A stretch of DNA of 25,683 nucleotides, taken from positions 1 to 25,683 of IMG/VR virus record IMGVR_UViG_3300029787_000039; one strand, written 5' to 3'. The stretch comes from a virus. A program made the translations under genes and the position numbers. Under the pieces are notes generated by a model. The model was given only the letters and a program-made list of their open reading frames with translations, was not told the DNA's origin and did not search any database. Numbering within the stretch: the stretch's first letter is position 1; every line of letters starts with the position of its first letter. Shown here piece by piece: positions 7,664 to 14,661 of this stretch.

Positions 7664-8087
7664 TGAGAAGCAGGAGAAGTTTGCACAGTCCTATGTCCTC
7701 CACAGGAATGCGACTGAAGCTGCCAAGGCTGCAGGATATGCAGCACGTTCTGCTAATAATCAAGGCTATAGACTATTACAGTTAGATGAAATTGTTGAAA
7801 GAGTACGTGAGTTAGAGAATGAGTTAGAAACATCTGTTGATGTGATAGATGAGTTAGAAAGTCAGTATGCTTTTGCTAAATCTAACGGGCATACTAACAG
7901 TGCAATCAAAGCTTTAGAACTTTTATCAAGAGTACGAGGTGCTAACTCTGATATAATGACTTCCCTAGATGAAGAGACGTTAGAGACAGCTATTGTCGGG
8001 TGTTTAAATGTTATAGGAGAAGATAAAGTCTATAGCCTAATTACAAAATGTGACTTCTATAAAGAAGAAGAAGATGATACTGATTAG
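7653..8087 (+). CDS. terS: Terminase small subunit (Terminase_2-like)
   Basis: A 144-residue protein with the typical terminase small subunit N-terminus: LNEKQEKFAQSYVLHRNATEAAKAAGY (3-29), the helix-turn-helix that recognises packaging sites, followed by a helical oligomerisation region (IVERVRELENELET) and an acidic tail EEEDDTD. It should bind phage DNA and load the large terminase ATPase/nuclease. Unusually, no large subunit follows; instead a DHODH-like gene overlaps its last 14 nt. The virion genes are on the opposite strand. A plain DNA-binding regulator is the alternative reading. Confidence 0.75.
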   Translation: MGLNEKQEKFAQSYVLHRNATEAAKAAGYAARSANNQGYRLLQLDEIVERVRELENELETSVDVIDELESQYAFAKSNGHTNSAIKALELLSRVRGANSDIMTSLDEETLETAIVGCLNVIGEDKVYSLITKCDFYKEEEDDTD

Positions 8088-8814
8088 CCCTCCCTTTGGT
8101 AACTATATTTCTTTGAAAGGATGCACCAGTGTAAAAGGTAGCTATACCTATTTAAAGAGAAGGGGCTTGATAAAACAAATTATAAAAACTCTTCGACCAA
8201 TAAAGGGTGGTTGGAGAAACTCCATTGGCTTACGCAATAAGGGTATCTGCAATATAAAGAAGTATGATAAGAATAGTATATACAGTATTGCTGCTGTTGA
8301 GCCTACCTCTAAGCTTCACTATCCCCCTTGGTCAGCACTGCATTTTAAAATCCCTAGCAAGGTATCCTTAGAACTAAATATTGGATGCCCTAATGTATCT
8401 GGTATGTCAGAGCTTAAAGACTACCACATTATACACTTTGTAGATAAGTTTGAGAATGTTATTGTTAAAGTTCCACCGACAGTTTCACTAGATAGTATTG
8501 CAAGGATGTATGATTTAGGTATAACTAAATTTCATTTAAGCAATACATTACCCATGATAGATCACAATGGAGATGGGTATGGTGTTAGCGGTAAGAGATT
8601 AAAAGAACAGAACCTTCCCTTTGTAGAGAGTGTTGCTTCATTCTTCAAGCTAAAGAATACTCCAGTATCTATCATAGCTGGAGGAGGTATTTATAAAGCA
8701 GAAGATGTAGAAGATTATTACAATGCAGGGGCTACAGACTATAGTCTAAGTACTGTCTTCTTTACCCCTTGGAAGGTGCCTGAAGTACTAGATACTATCA
8801 AATATATAAATTAA
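8074..8814 (+). CDS. Dihydroorotate dehydrogenase-like (class 1 type) flavoenzyme
   Basis: A 246-residue protein that follows the DHODH barrel motif by motif: NSIGLRNKGI (49-58); ELNIGCPN (100-107), with C105 where class 1 enzymes carry the catalytic Cys between two Asn; VIVKVPP (129-135) with K132; SNTLP (156-160); YGVSGKRL (169-176); IIAGGGI (200-206); and GATDYSLSTVFF for FMN phosphate binding. DHODH oxidises dihydroorotate to orotate in pyrimidine synthesis; class 1 enzymes are soluble. It is shorter than the usual 300-plus residues, with parts of the barrel trimmed. I prefer ATG 8074, overlapping terS by 14 nt; GTG at 8050 would add eight Lys-rich residues. It is the last + strand gene before the convergent spacer. 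A related FMN enzyme acting on another substrate cannot be excluded. Confidence 0.78.
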   Translation: MILISPPFGNYISLKGCTSVKGSYTYLKRRGLIKQIIKTLRPIKGGWRNSIGLRNKGICNIKKYDKNSIYSIAAVEPTSKLHYPPWSALHFKIPSKVSLELNIGCPNVSGMSELKDYHIIHFVDKFENVIVKVPPTVSLDSIARMYDLGITKFHLSNTLPMIDHNGDGYGVSGKRLKEQNLPFVESVASFFKLKNTPVSIIAGGGIYKAEDVEDYYNAGATDYSLSTVFFTPWKVPEVLDTIKYIN

Positions 8815-8927
8815 CAGCAGGTAGGGTAGAAGGCTCACAGAGAGGCATCTTATTTTACCCCTACCTAGACTACCTATACTATAAATTAGGCTACTGTATG
8901 GGCCTCTATGAGCTTTTAAAAGGGTAT
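8815..8927. terminator. Convergent intergenic region with long inverted repeats, probable terminator
   Basis: This 113-nt spacer separates the + and - transcription units. Two pairings are visible. GCTCA (8833-8837) plus AGAGGC (8841-8846) pair with GCCTCT (8902-8907) plus TGAGC (8909-8913), followed by TTTT at 8914-8917, which suits termination of the + strand unit. AGGTAGGGTA (8819-8828) pairs with TACCCCTACCT (8856-8866) with one bulged C. The two stems interleave, so they are alternatives or a pseudoknot. The U-tract is short, so factor-independent termination is plausible but not secure. No open frame of note lies here. Confidence 0.45.
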
Positions 8928-9194
8928 CTAAGGGTAATATGGAGAGGTAACTTCCCCTTCTTCATGAGATACACTAAAAACATCATCAGGAAACTCATTT
9001 ATTAGCATATCTTCCACCCCTAATTTAAGGGTAAAGGTACTAGCAGCACACCCTGCACATGATCCTGTTAGCTTAACATGTACGTTCTTGGTATCTTCAT
9101 CATAAGATAGTAGCTGTATATGTCCACCATGCATAGCAATAGAAGGTGCTACCTTATCAGCCAAAGCATCTTCTATCTTAGCAAAAGTTGTCAT
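8928..9194 (-). CDS. NifU C-terminal-domain (Nfu-type) Fe-S scaffold protein
   Basis: An 88-residue stand-alone NifU domain: helix IEDALADKVAPSIAMHGGHIQLLS (7-30), strand NVHVKL, then the cluster-binding GSCAGCAAS (C46, C49), and TLKLGVEDML. Nfu proteins hold and pass Fe-S clusters to target enzymes as CxxC-bridged dimers. The start at ATG 9194 overlaps the upstream stop (ATGA); a GTG at 9209 is less likely. It is the last gene of the long - strand unit. Length fits a minimal Nfu domain, so it seems complete. The client protein in this phage is not evident; the DUF1289 gene is the only other obvious Cys-motif metal-binding candidate here. Confidence 0.85.
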   Translation of the reverse strand: MTTFAKIEDALADKVAPSIAMHGGHIQLLSYDEDTKNVHVKLTGSCAGCAASTFTLKLGVEDMLINEFPDDVFSVSHEEGEVTSPYYP

Positions 9195-9604
9195 TTTTTT
9201 CTCACACACCCATAACCTTTTAGTGCTTTCCCAACACCCATACGACCACCCTTTTTCCTTTTCATTAAATTAGAACTACGGTTTTTTGCAGCCGTAATTG
9301 CAGCCTCTTTAGATTTATGTATGCTTGTTGGTTTTATTTCTTTATTTTTTAAAAGCTGTTTTAATTGCTGTTGATTAAATAATTCCCCGTTATGTATACT
9401 AGGAATGTTGATCCACTTACCATCTATTTTCATTGTTCTTGATATTTCAGATACATCTACTGGAGAAACTGCTTCATCTTTCAAAGGTAAATTTTCACGT
9501 CTTGTAACAATATCAGAGGTAGCTGTATAGACGGGTCTACCTGCTCTCGTTCTTTTATTTGTTTTACGTCCTACTGTTTTACCTTTGATAGATAGTTTAT
9601 TCAT
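9191..9604 (-). CDS. Basic phage protein with W-x-NIPSI module, unknown function
   Basis: A 137-residue, strongly basic protein. Residues 59-110 contain DGKWINIPSIHNGELF followed by a helix and IHKSKEAAITAAKNRS, a short module I have seen as a recurring part of marine phage structural or hypothetical proteins. The C-terminus KRKKGGRMGVGKALKGYG is a Gly/Lys-rich tail also frequent in such phages. Its start lies in the left copy of a 26-bp direct repeat, eight nt inside the end of the mazG-like gene, and its stop overlaps the NifU-like start (ATGA). Possible DNA-binding or virion-associated protein; no function assigned. Confidence 0.6.
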   Translation of the reverse strand: MNKLSIKGKTVGRKTNKRTRAGRPVYTATSDIVTRRENLPLKDEAVSPVDVSEISRTMKIDGKWINIPSIHNGELFNQQQLKQLLKNKEIKPTSIHKSKEAAITAAKNRSSNLMKRKKGGRMGVGKALKGYGCVRKK

Positions 9605-9622
9605 TTTCTACTACCACCATTA
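9597..9622. repeat. 26-bp direct repeat, left copy (flanks mazG-like gene)
   Basis: Perfect 26-bp match to 9847-9872, at a 250-nt offset; mismatches begin immediately on both sides. On the - strand it carries the final codons and TAA of the mazG-like gene and the ATG of the 137-residue gene. Confidence 0.9.
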
Positions 9623-9854
9623 GCCCTTGTTCTTGAAGTTTTGTGTACTTCACTTTTTTTTGTTCCATGAGTTTTTTTCTGTTTAGGAGATTTGATTTTT
9701 CTAATAATGTGAGCATTGCAAGCACGTCTCCAGCTTCCTCATTCAAATCATTTAGTTGTTTTTCTCCTGTACCATGACGAATTACCTTACTGCAACGCTG
9801 AATAAACTCACCACATTCTTCCATAGCAATAATGAGGAGAGTCGTGTTATTCAT
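9597..9854 (-). CDS. MazG-like nucleotide pyrophosphohydrolase (short)
   Basis: An 85-residue protein with the all-alpha NTP pyrophosphohydrolase signature: MEECGEFIQRCSK (E12, E13, E16) and LNEEAGDVLAMLTLL (E39, E40, D43), i.e. the ExxE and EExxD Mg-binding pairs. Such enzymes hydrolyse NTPs or dNTPs, and phage MazG has been linked to nucleotide pools and to the host stringent-response alarmone. It is shorter than full MazG and has a Lys-rich tail. Start and stop both fall in copies of a 26-bp direct repeat, so the gene is a self-contained cassette between its neighbours. ATG 9854 overlaps the upstream stop (ATGA). Confidence 0.75.
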   Translation of the reverse strand: MNNTTLLIIAMEECGEFIQRCSKVIRHGTGEKQLNDLNEEAGDVLAMLTLLEKSNLLNRKKLMEQKKVKYTKLQEQGLMVVVENE

Positions 9855-9872
9855 TTTCTACTACCACCATTA
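9847..9872. repeat. 26-bp direct repeat, right copy (flanks mazG-like gene)
   Basis: Perfect match to 9597-9622. On the - strand this copy encodes the end of the 97-residue membrane protein (NGGSRK then TGA) and the ATG of the mazG-like gene. It is read in a different frame from the left copy, so coding constraint does not explain the identity. Confidence 0.9.
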
Positions 9873-10144
9873 AATATCTTATCATTAAGTTTCTGTACCT
9901 GTGTTTCCAGTGAACCAATCTTCAGGTCTTGCCTTACATCACTTGGTAAAGACCCTGATCCCCATCGTCCTGCTGGCCACAGTTCAACGAACTTTGAGTT
10001 CTTGCTTACATCTTTAGCAATCATTTGTATTTGAAAGTCATTGTGTTGTACAGAGGCTTGTAGTCCAGCCAACCACCAGATAACACCAGCCGCTTGTATA
10101 AACAAACCAACACCTAAAGTTATTATAAATTTACTATCCATCAT
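9851..10144 (-). CDS. Small membrane-anchored coiled-coil protein of the lysis region
   Basis: A 97-residue protein with one N-terminal membrane helix (FIITLGVGLFIQAAGVIWWLAGL, about 6-28) and a soluble region with a central ELWPAGRWGSG loop and a C-terminal helix LKIGSLETQVQKLNDKIF. This type-II membrane layout beside an endolysin fits an inner-membrane spanin-like or holin-accessory role, which is inference from position and topology only. Two adjacent ATGs (10144, 10141) are possible starts; 10144 overlaps the stop of the preceding 26-residue frame (ATGA). GGATG just upstream is a weak SD. Confidence 0.6.
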   Translation of the reverse strand: MMDSKFIITLGVGLFIQAAGVIWWLAGLQASVQHNDFQIQMIAKDVSKNSKFVELWPAGRWGSGSLPSDVRQDLKIGSLETQVQKLNDKIFNGGSRK

Positions 10145-10221
10145 TCATCCTTTGTTAGATAATAACCAAAGTAACAAACAGCCGCAAGTCCTGCTGCACA
10201 TATCAAAAATTCTATTAACAT
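10141..10221 (-). CDS. 26-residue membrane peptide between endolysin and membrane protein
   Basis: A tiny frame reading MLIEFLICAAGLAAVCYFGY then YLTKDE. Residues 2-22 make a clean hydrophobic helix followed by a charged tail. It fills exactly the gap between the endolysin stop (TAATG overlap at 10221) and the next gene's ATG (ATGA overlap at 10144). Such precise start/stop overlaps on both sides would be unlikely for noise, and this unit uses the same overlaps elsewhere. A small lysis-associated peptide is the likeliest reading; no family is recognised. Confidence 0.6.
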   Translation of the reverse strand: MLIEFLICAAGLAAVCYFGYYLTKDE

Positions 10222-10604
10222 TACTTATAACTCCATATCGACGGTCTAGGATTTTTATCACTATCTTCTAGGTCATCAATATGTATAAACCTTTTTATAG
10301 CTGGTCCTCTTTGTGCTACCCCTATACCTGTCATACCCATATCTAATGCTAGACGTACTAATCTTAATGCTTCGCTACCCATGATAGACACATCTACAGC
10401 CCTACCTTTAGTATGTGCTGAGTTTGGTGCGCCTCCTATTACCATATTATGTGCAGGATGTCTGTAACCTGAAGTAATAATCATAGGCTCATTAAACTTT
10501 TTTCTTAACTCTATTAATTTTGACATGAATTGTTCATTCATTTCACATCCACCTGTACCCTTACAGTTTAATTCTTTTTCAGTAAAAAATTCCCAATTAG
10601 CCAC
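10221..10604 (-). CDS. M15 peptidase endolysin (D-Ala-D-Ala carboxypeptidase-like)
   Basis: A 127-residue single-domain zinc peptidase: SGYRHPAHN (45-53), SAHTKGRAVD with H64 and D71, and FIHID with H108 supply the three zinc ligands of Peptidase_M15_3. It should cut peptidoglycan cross-bridges at lysis. No signal peptide is seen, so it needs the holin. The start is GTG at 10604: the frame has a stop just upstream and no ATG before residue 22. It overlaps the preceding gene by 8 nt, with GGAGAGA as SD. C14 and C20 near the N-terminus are unusual but of unknown importance. Confidence 0.9.
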   Translation of the reverse strand: MANWEFFTEKELNCKGTGGCEMNEQFMSKLIELRKKFNEPMIITSGYRHPAHNMVIGGAPNSAHTKGRAVDVSIMGSEALRLVRLALDMGMTGIGVAQRGPAIKRFIHIDDLEDSDKNPRPSIWSYK

Positions 10605-10848
10605 GGCTCATTCTCTCCATAAAGTTATCAATTTTAGTTTCTAGACGATCAAATCTATCCATTATTTTTTCTAAGTCTTTATCCACTTCATCTTTAAGTG
10701 CATATTCTTTAGCCATTTCTTCTCTGGTCCTGCTTACCAACTTTCTATTCTCTTCTATCTTTACATTGATGCCTCTCATCCACCACATAAAAGAGCCACA
10801 GGCTAGACTTAGTATAGCATTCCATATCATTGCAGGGTTGTCAATCAT
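10597..10848 (-). CDS. Membrane-anchored coiled-coil protein upstream of endolysin
   Basis: An 83-residue protein with an N-terminal hydrophobic helix (MIWNAILSLACGSFMWWM, 7-24) and a long charged coiled coil (KIEENRKLVSRTREEMAKEYA, then DEVDKDLEKIMDRFDRLETKI). Topology and position before the endolysin suggest a lysis accessory role such as an inner-membrane spanin or holin-like protein; this is inference. AGGAGA gives a strong SD, overlapping the stop of the giant virion gene, and its own stop overlaps the endolysin GTG. Confidence 0.65.
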   Translation of the reverse strand: MIDNPAMIWNAILSLACGSFMWWMRGINVKIEENRKLVSRTREEMAKEYALKDEVDKDLEKIMDRFDRLETKIDNFMERMSRG

Positions 10849-10857
10849 TCTTATCTC

Positions 10858-13800
10858 CTAGTTTTGTTTTTCTTTGTCATCAATTTTAGTTCCAAAATAT
10901 TTTTGAGACTTATTATATAATTCATTTGGAAGTCTTTTATCTCCAGCCAAGTTGTCAAATATTTCAAGAAGTAGTTTGTCAGGAATTTGTGTAGAAAAAT
11001 AATAATTATTTTCAATATCCATTAATTTTTTTATAAGCTTGTCTGGAAGTTTTTGTCTTCCTTTTTGAGAAAGAGCGTTTTCTATATCTGCATTTTCAAA
11101 ACCAAGTCTTTTATAAGTTTTAATCATTTCTCTTACTTCTAAAAGATATTTTTTTCTAGTTCTTTGTAATGCATCGTAGTCATTAAGAATACTATTTCCT
11201 TCTTCTCCTGATAAAGTTTGATCTCTCCATCTTTTAAGATAGTCTGTATCTTCTTGATCTACATTCATTATAGGTTTACCAACATTAAAGTAAACACCTG
11301 TAGTTAGGTTTAATGGTTTTACTCCTAACCCTGCAAAATCTTTTATATCAACAGCACCCATTTCTGAATGATATTTATTAAAAGCTTTTCCTGTAGGTTC
11401 TATACGTAAGTTTTTTTCTCTTGCTGCTTGAGCTTGTAAAGATCTTTCATATTCTTTTCTTCTTGCAAGCCATTTTAAAAATCCCGGTTCAAAAACTTCT
11501 GCTATTTGTGCGCCACCTCTAACTACATTTTCAGGTAAATCTACATTATACTCTGAAGATAATGTACTTCTTAATTGTTTTAAAAGTTGTCCCGTTGTAG
11601 TATTTTCTGGAAATCTTTCTTTCTTTTGATCCGTTACTGTTGCTAAAAGAGCATCTGTTAACATTGAACTTCCTAAAAAAGGACTAAGTGTTTTATCTAA
11701 CATTGCTACTGCAGCTTTATTTACCATAAGATTTTTTTCAGAATCTTTTAACCCTGCCCAATCTGCTCCTGAAAGAAGTGATTGATGTATAAATTTAGAA
11801 GCTACTCTGACTTGATCAAAAGGATCGAAAGGTCCAAATCTAACAACATCTGCTATTATTTCTCCTTTACTATTTTTTCTTAATTGATTGGTAAAAACTT
11901 TATTACTACCTGTGTAAAATGGAGCATCAACTTTTTTAATTGCATCTTGTTCTTCTTGACTATAACCAAATACTTTAGCAGACATATCTTCCATTGCTTC
12001 AGGAATAATAGCCACACCTGTCATCGTTCCTAATCTTCTTCTTGCTGCTCTTTCTAAAATAGGTACACCACTAGTTAAATCATCTAATGTATATTTAATA
12101 AGGTTTTTAGCTACCCGTGTTGACTCAGCAGGAAAAGCAGCAAAGTCACCAATTGGACTGTATCGTAACTTTTTAAAAAATCTTGGAACAAGGTTATAGT
12201 TAGGCATTAAATCTCTTGTTCTTCTGGCTGCTAATCTTTTTACTTCATCTTCTGCCATATTAGGTAGGGCTTGCTTTAACATATTTAAAGTTTTTTCATA
12301 ATGCATTACTTTAAATACAAAATCTTCACCTTCATATAATTTAGCAATCCATTTAGCAGGAGTTACACCAGCCCTTACAGCAGCCTTACCAGCACCCTGA
12401 CCTTTAAGAGAATTAATAAATTTATTTTCATCTGCTAATCTTTTAAAACTATCTCTAACAAGACCAAGCGTTACACTACTGTCTGCTAAACCAAGACCAA
12501 CCATTTCCCCTATAACTTTATTTAAATCTTTATCATTATAATCTGCAATTCTTGCACTAGTTTGTTTTAAAGCAGACCAACCACCTTTACCAAAAGGAAG
12601 CATTCCATTTGCTCCCATAAATACCATATTACCAACTACGTTTCTTCCATGTGTAGCTGGATTATAAACAGTTTGTGATGCTTGGGTAATACCTTTCATA
12701 GCTCCCCAATATTTAAGAAAAGATCCTAATCCACCTTTAGTTGGTTCTTCTGTAATTTCTTTTAAAACATTTACATATTCAGGAGATACATATACTTTTT
12801 TTGCTGAAGCTGAAAGACCTTTTATTACTCTAACATTTTTAGCACCACCAAAAACTACTTTAGCTCTTTCATCTGCAATCTCTTGAATGCTTTGCCAACC
12901 TTCTTTTTTTACTTTAGATGCTGCAGCGTCTGTTGCAAATGTTTTAGTTAATAAATCTTTTTCTAAATTATGTGCTATTGTAGACATAAACTCACGTTCA
13001 GCTTTTAATACAGAAATTTTACTCATTGTATTAACATAAGATTGGTAAGGATTTTTAACCTCTCCATACAAAGCTCTTAATTCTTTTGGAATATTATTAA
13101 TTTTTTTAGTTGCTTTAGATGAACCTAAGATTGGATCTCCTTTAGTAGCAAAAGCAAAAAAAGCATCTGCCTCTCCATCTCCAGCCCTTCCTAAAAAATC
13201 ACTTAACATTTCTCCTATTTCTTTATCGTTTAGTGTGGGGTTCTCTCCTTTTAAATAATGCCATGCATCATCAACAACTGTTTTTAATTGCTCACCTTCT
13301 GAAGTCATTGGTTTATAATTTTGATTTTTTAAATACTTTTCAGCAGCATTATTAATCTTATCTCTATATAAACCATCATCAAATATTCTATAAGATCTAT
13401 TTAAATAAAATCCTAAATTCTTTTTTATTCCTCCCGTAAGCTTTCCTTTAAAAACATTATCTCCTAGATATTGAGAAATATCATCTATATTAGTTCTCAT
13501 TTCTGTAACTAAATCTCTAGTTTCTTTAGACAAAACATCAAAAGCTTGAGCATCTCCTCTTAATGCTGCTGTAACAACATCTTCATTAATGTTTATATTC
13601 ATATCAAGATTATCTATATATTTAGTTGGATTAACTTTTAAGTATTGCTCATAAGCTTGCTTATCATTCTTTTGTACTGATTTTTCTAAAGCTGTTGCTA
13701 CTCCTGTTGCTTCAACTTGTGCCTTTTGTGCGCTACGATTTCTTTCAACATATCTATCAAAAAATTTATCATTTGTTCCCATACGAGTTGTAAAGTTTCT

Positions 13801-14649
13801 TTGTAATAATCTATGTATACGGCTACCTGTCTTTGTATTTTTAAAAGCTTTATATGTTTTAACTATTCCTTTACCACCACCAAGAAAAGCTCCTTCAATT
13901 CCTAAATTTATAGAGAAATTTTTAAGAAGATTAGTAAGCTGCCTATCATCTGGATTAGTTTCTAATTCTTCTAAAATTGCTAACCCTTCTGGAGATTTAG
14001 TAATCTCTTCTAATGCATCTATATCTGTATTATTAATAACACTTTCATGAGCAGCGGCAGCAACACCGATAGCCCCTAGTTTACCTTTCTTACTAGCAGC
14101 CATCTTTTTAATTGTATCAGCATGTTTTCCTAGATTCTTTGCCTTACTTAATGCAGACATACCTTTTAAAGCAAGACCAACGGGACCAAATCGAGGTAGA
14201 AATGTAGCTATCTGCGCTCCAACATTTTCAGCAGTTCCTTGTATACCATCTCCATGATAAGGATCAAAGTATTCTTGCCACTCTTTAGGAAGAGAAGCTG
14301 CTAAAGATGTTTTTCCAGATACACCGGGAAGTAAAGATAAATAATTAGAAAATTCTTCTGTTGTTCGACCACCAACTCTTAGTAATGTTCCAGCAGTTTC
14401 TTCAAACCAATTTGTTTCAGGATCATCATCAAATTGAACCTGCGCTCCACGAAAATCAGTTACACCTTTTCGATCTGCAGCATCCCACTCAACATAACCT
14501 TCTTTAAAGTCATTCCAATCCATACCTAGTTGTTCGACAAGCTTTTGTTGAAGTGCATCGTTATTACGAAACTCTTCATTATTCTCCATAAGTGTATTAA
14601 ATTCTTGTAGAGTATCTTGAAAAGTTTTAGTATAGATATTAATAGCCAT
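10858..14649 (-). CDS. Giant internal virion / DNA-ejection protein (putative)
   Basis: At 1263 residues this is the largest gene here. The N-terminus (TKTFQDTLQEFNTLMENNEEFR) is charged helical. A stretch at about 85-215 has Gly/Ala-rich, weakly hydrophobic helices (LLRVGGRTTEEFSNYLSLLP, and FLPRFGPVGLALKGMSALSK). The rest is mostly long charged helices with no enzymatic motif I can identify. Size, position downstream of tail genes and just before lysis genes, and pairing with a 950-residue protein match podovirus internal core proteins ejected with the DNA. Function is inferred from this context. It is intact. The SD is weak (AGGTAA). Confidence 0.6.
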   Translation of the reverse strand: MAINIYTKTFQDTLQEFNTLMENNEEFRNNDALQQKLVEQLGMDWNDFKEGYVEWDAADRKGVTDFRGAQVQFDDDPETNWFEETAGTLLRVGGRTTEEFSNYLSLLPGVSGKTSLAASLPKEWQEYFDPYHGDGIQGTAENVGAQIATFLPRFGPVGLALKGMSALSKAKNLGKHADTIKKMAASKKGKLGAIGVAAAAHESVINNTDIDALEEITKSPEGLAILEELETNPDDRQLTNLLKNFSINLGIEGAFLGGGKGIVKTYKAFKNTKTGSRIHRLLQRNFTTRMGTNDKFFDRYVERNRSAQKAQVEATGVATALEKSVQKNDKQAYEQYLKVNPTKYIDNLDMNININEDVVTAALRGDAQAFDVLSKETRDLVTEMRTNIDDISQYLGDNVFKGKLTGGIKKNLGFYLNRSYRIFDDGLYRDKINNAAEKYLKNQNYKPMTSEGEQLKTVVDDAWHYLKGENPTLNDKEIGEMLSDFLGRAGDGEADAFFAFATKGDPILGSSKATKKINNIPKELRALYGEVKNPYQSYVNTMSKISVLKAEREFMSTIAHNLEKDLLTKTFATDAAASKVKKEGWQSIQEIADERAKVVFGGAKNVRVIKGLSASAKKVYVSPEYVNVLKEITEEPTKGGLGSFLKYWGAMKGITQASQTVYNPATHGRNVVGNMVFMGANGMLPFGKGGWSALKQTSARIADYNDKDLNKVIGEMVGLGLADSSVTLGLVRDSFKRLADENKFINSLKGQGAGKAAVRAGVTPAKWIAKLYEGEDFVFKVMHYEKTLNMLKQALPNMAEDEVKRLAARRTRDLMPNYNLVPRFFKKLRYSPIGDFAAFPAESTRVAKNLIKYTLDDLTSGVPILERAARRRLGTMTGVAIIPEAMEDMSAKVFGYSQEEQDAIKKVDAPFYTGSNKVFTNQLRKNSKGEIIADVVRFGPFDPFDQVRVASKFIHQSLLSGADWAGLKDSEKNLMVNKAAVAMLDKTLSPFLGSSMLTDALLATVTDQKKERFPENTTTGQLLKQLRSTLSSEYNVDLPENVVRGGAQIAEVFEPGFLKWLARRKEYERSLQAQAAREKNLRIEPTGKAFNKYHSEMGAVDIKDFAGLGVKPLNLTTGVYFNVGKPIMNVDQEDTDYLKRWRDQTLSGEEGNSILNDYDALQRTRKKYLLEVREMIKTYKRLGFENADIENALSQKGRQKLPDKLIKKLMDIENNYYFSTQIPDKLLLEIFDNLAGDKRLPNELYNKSQKYFGTKIDDKEKQN

Positions 14650-14661
14650 TACTTATATTAC

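Noticed and set aside
9756-10271. + strand frames across the mazG/lysis genes
   Set aside because: They are antisense to recognised - strand genes that are tied together by stop/start overlaps.
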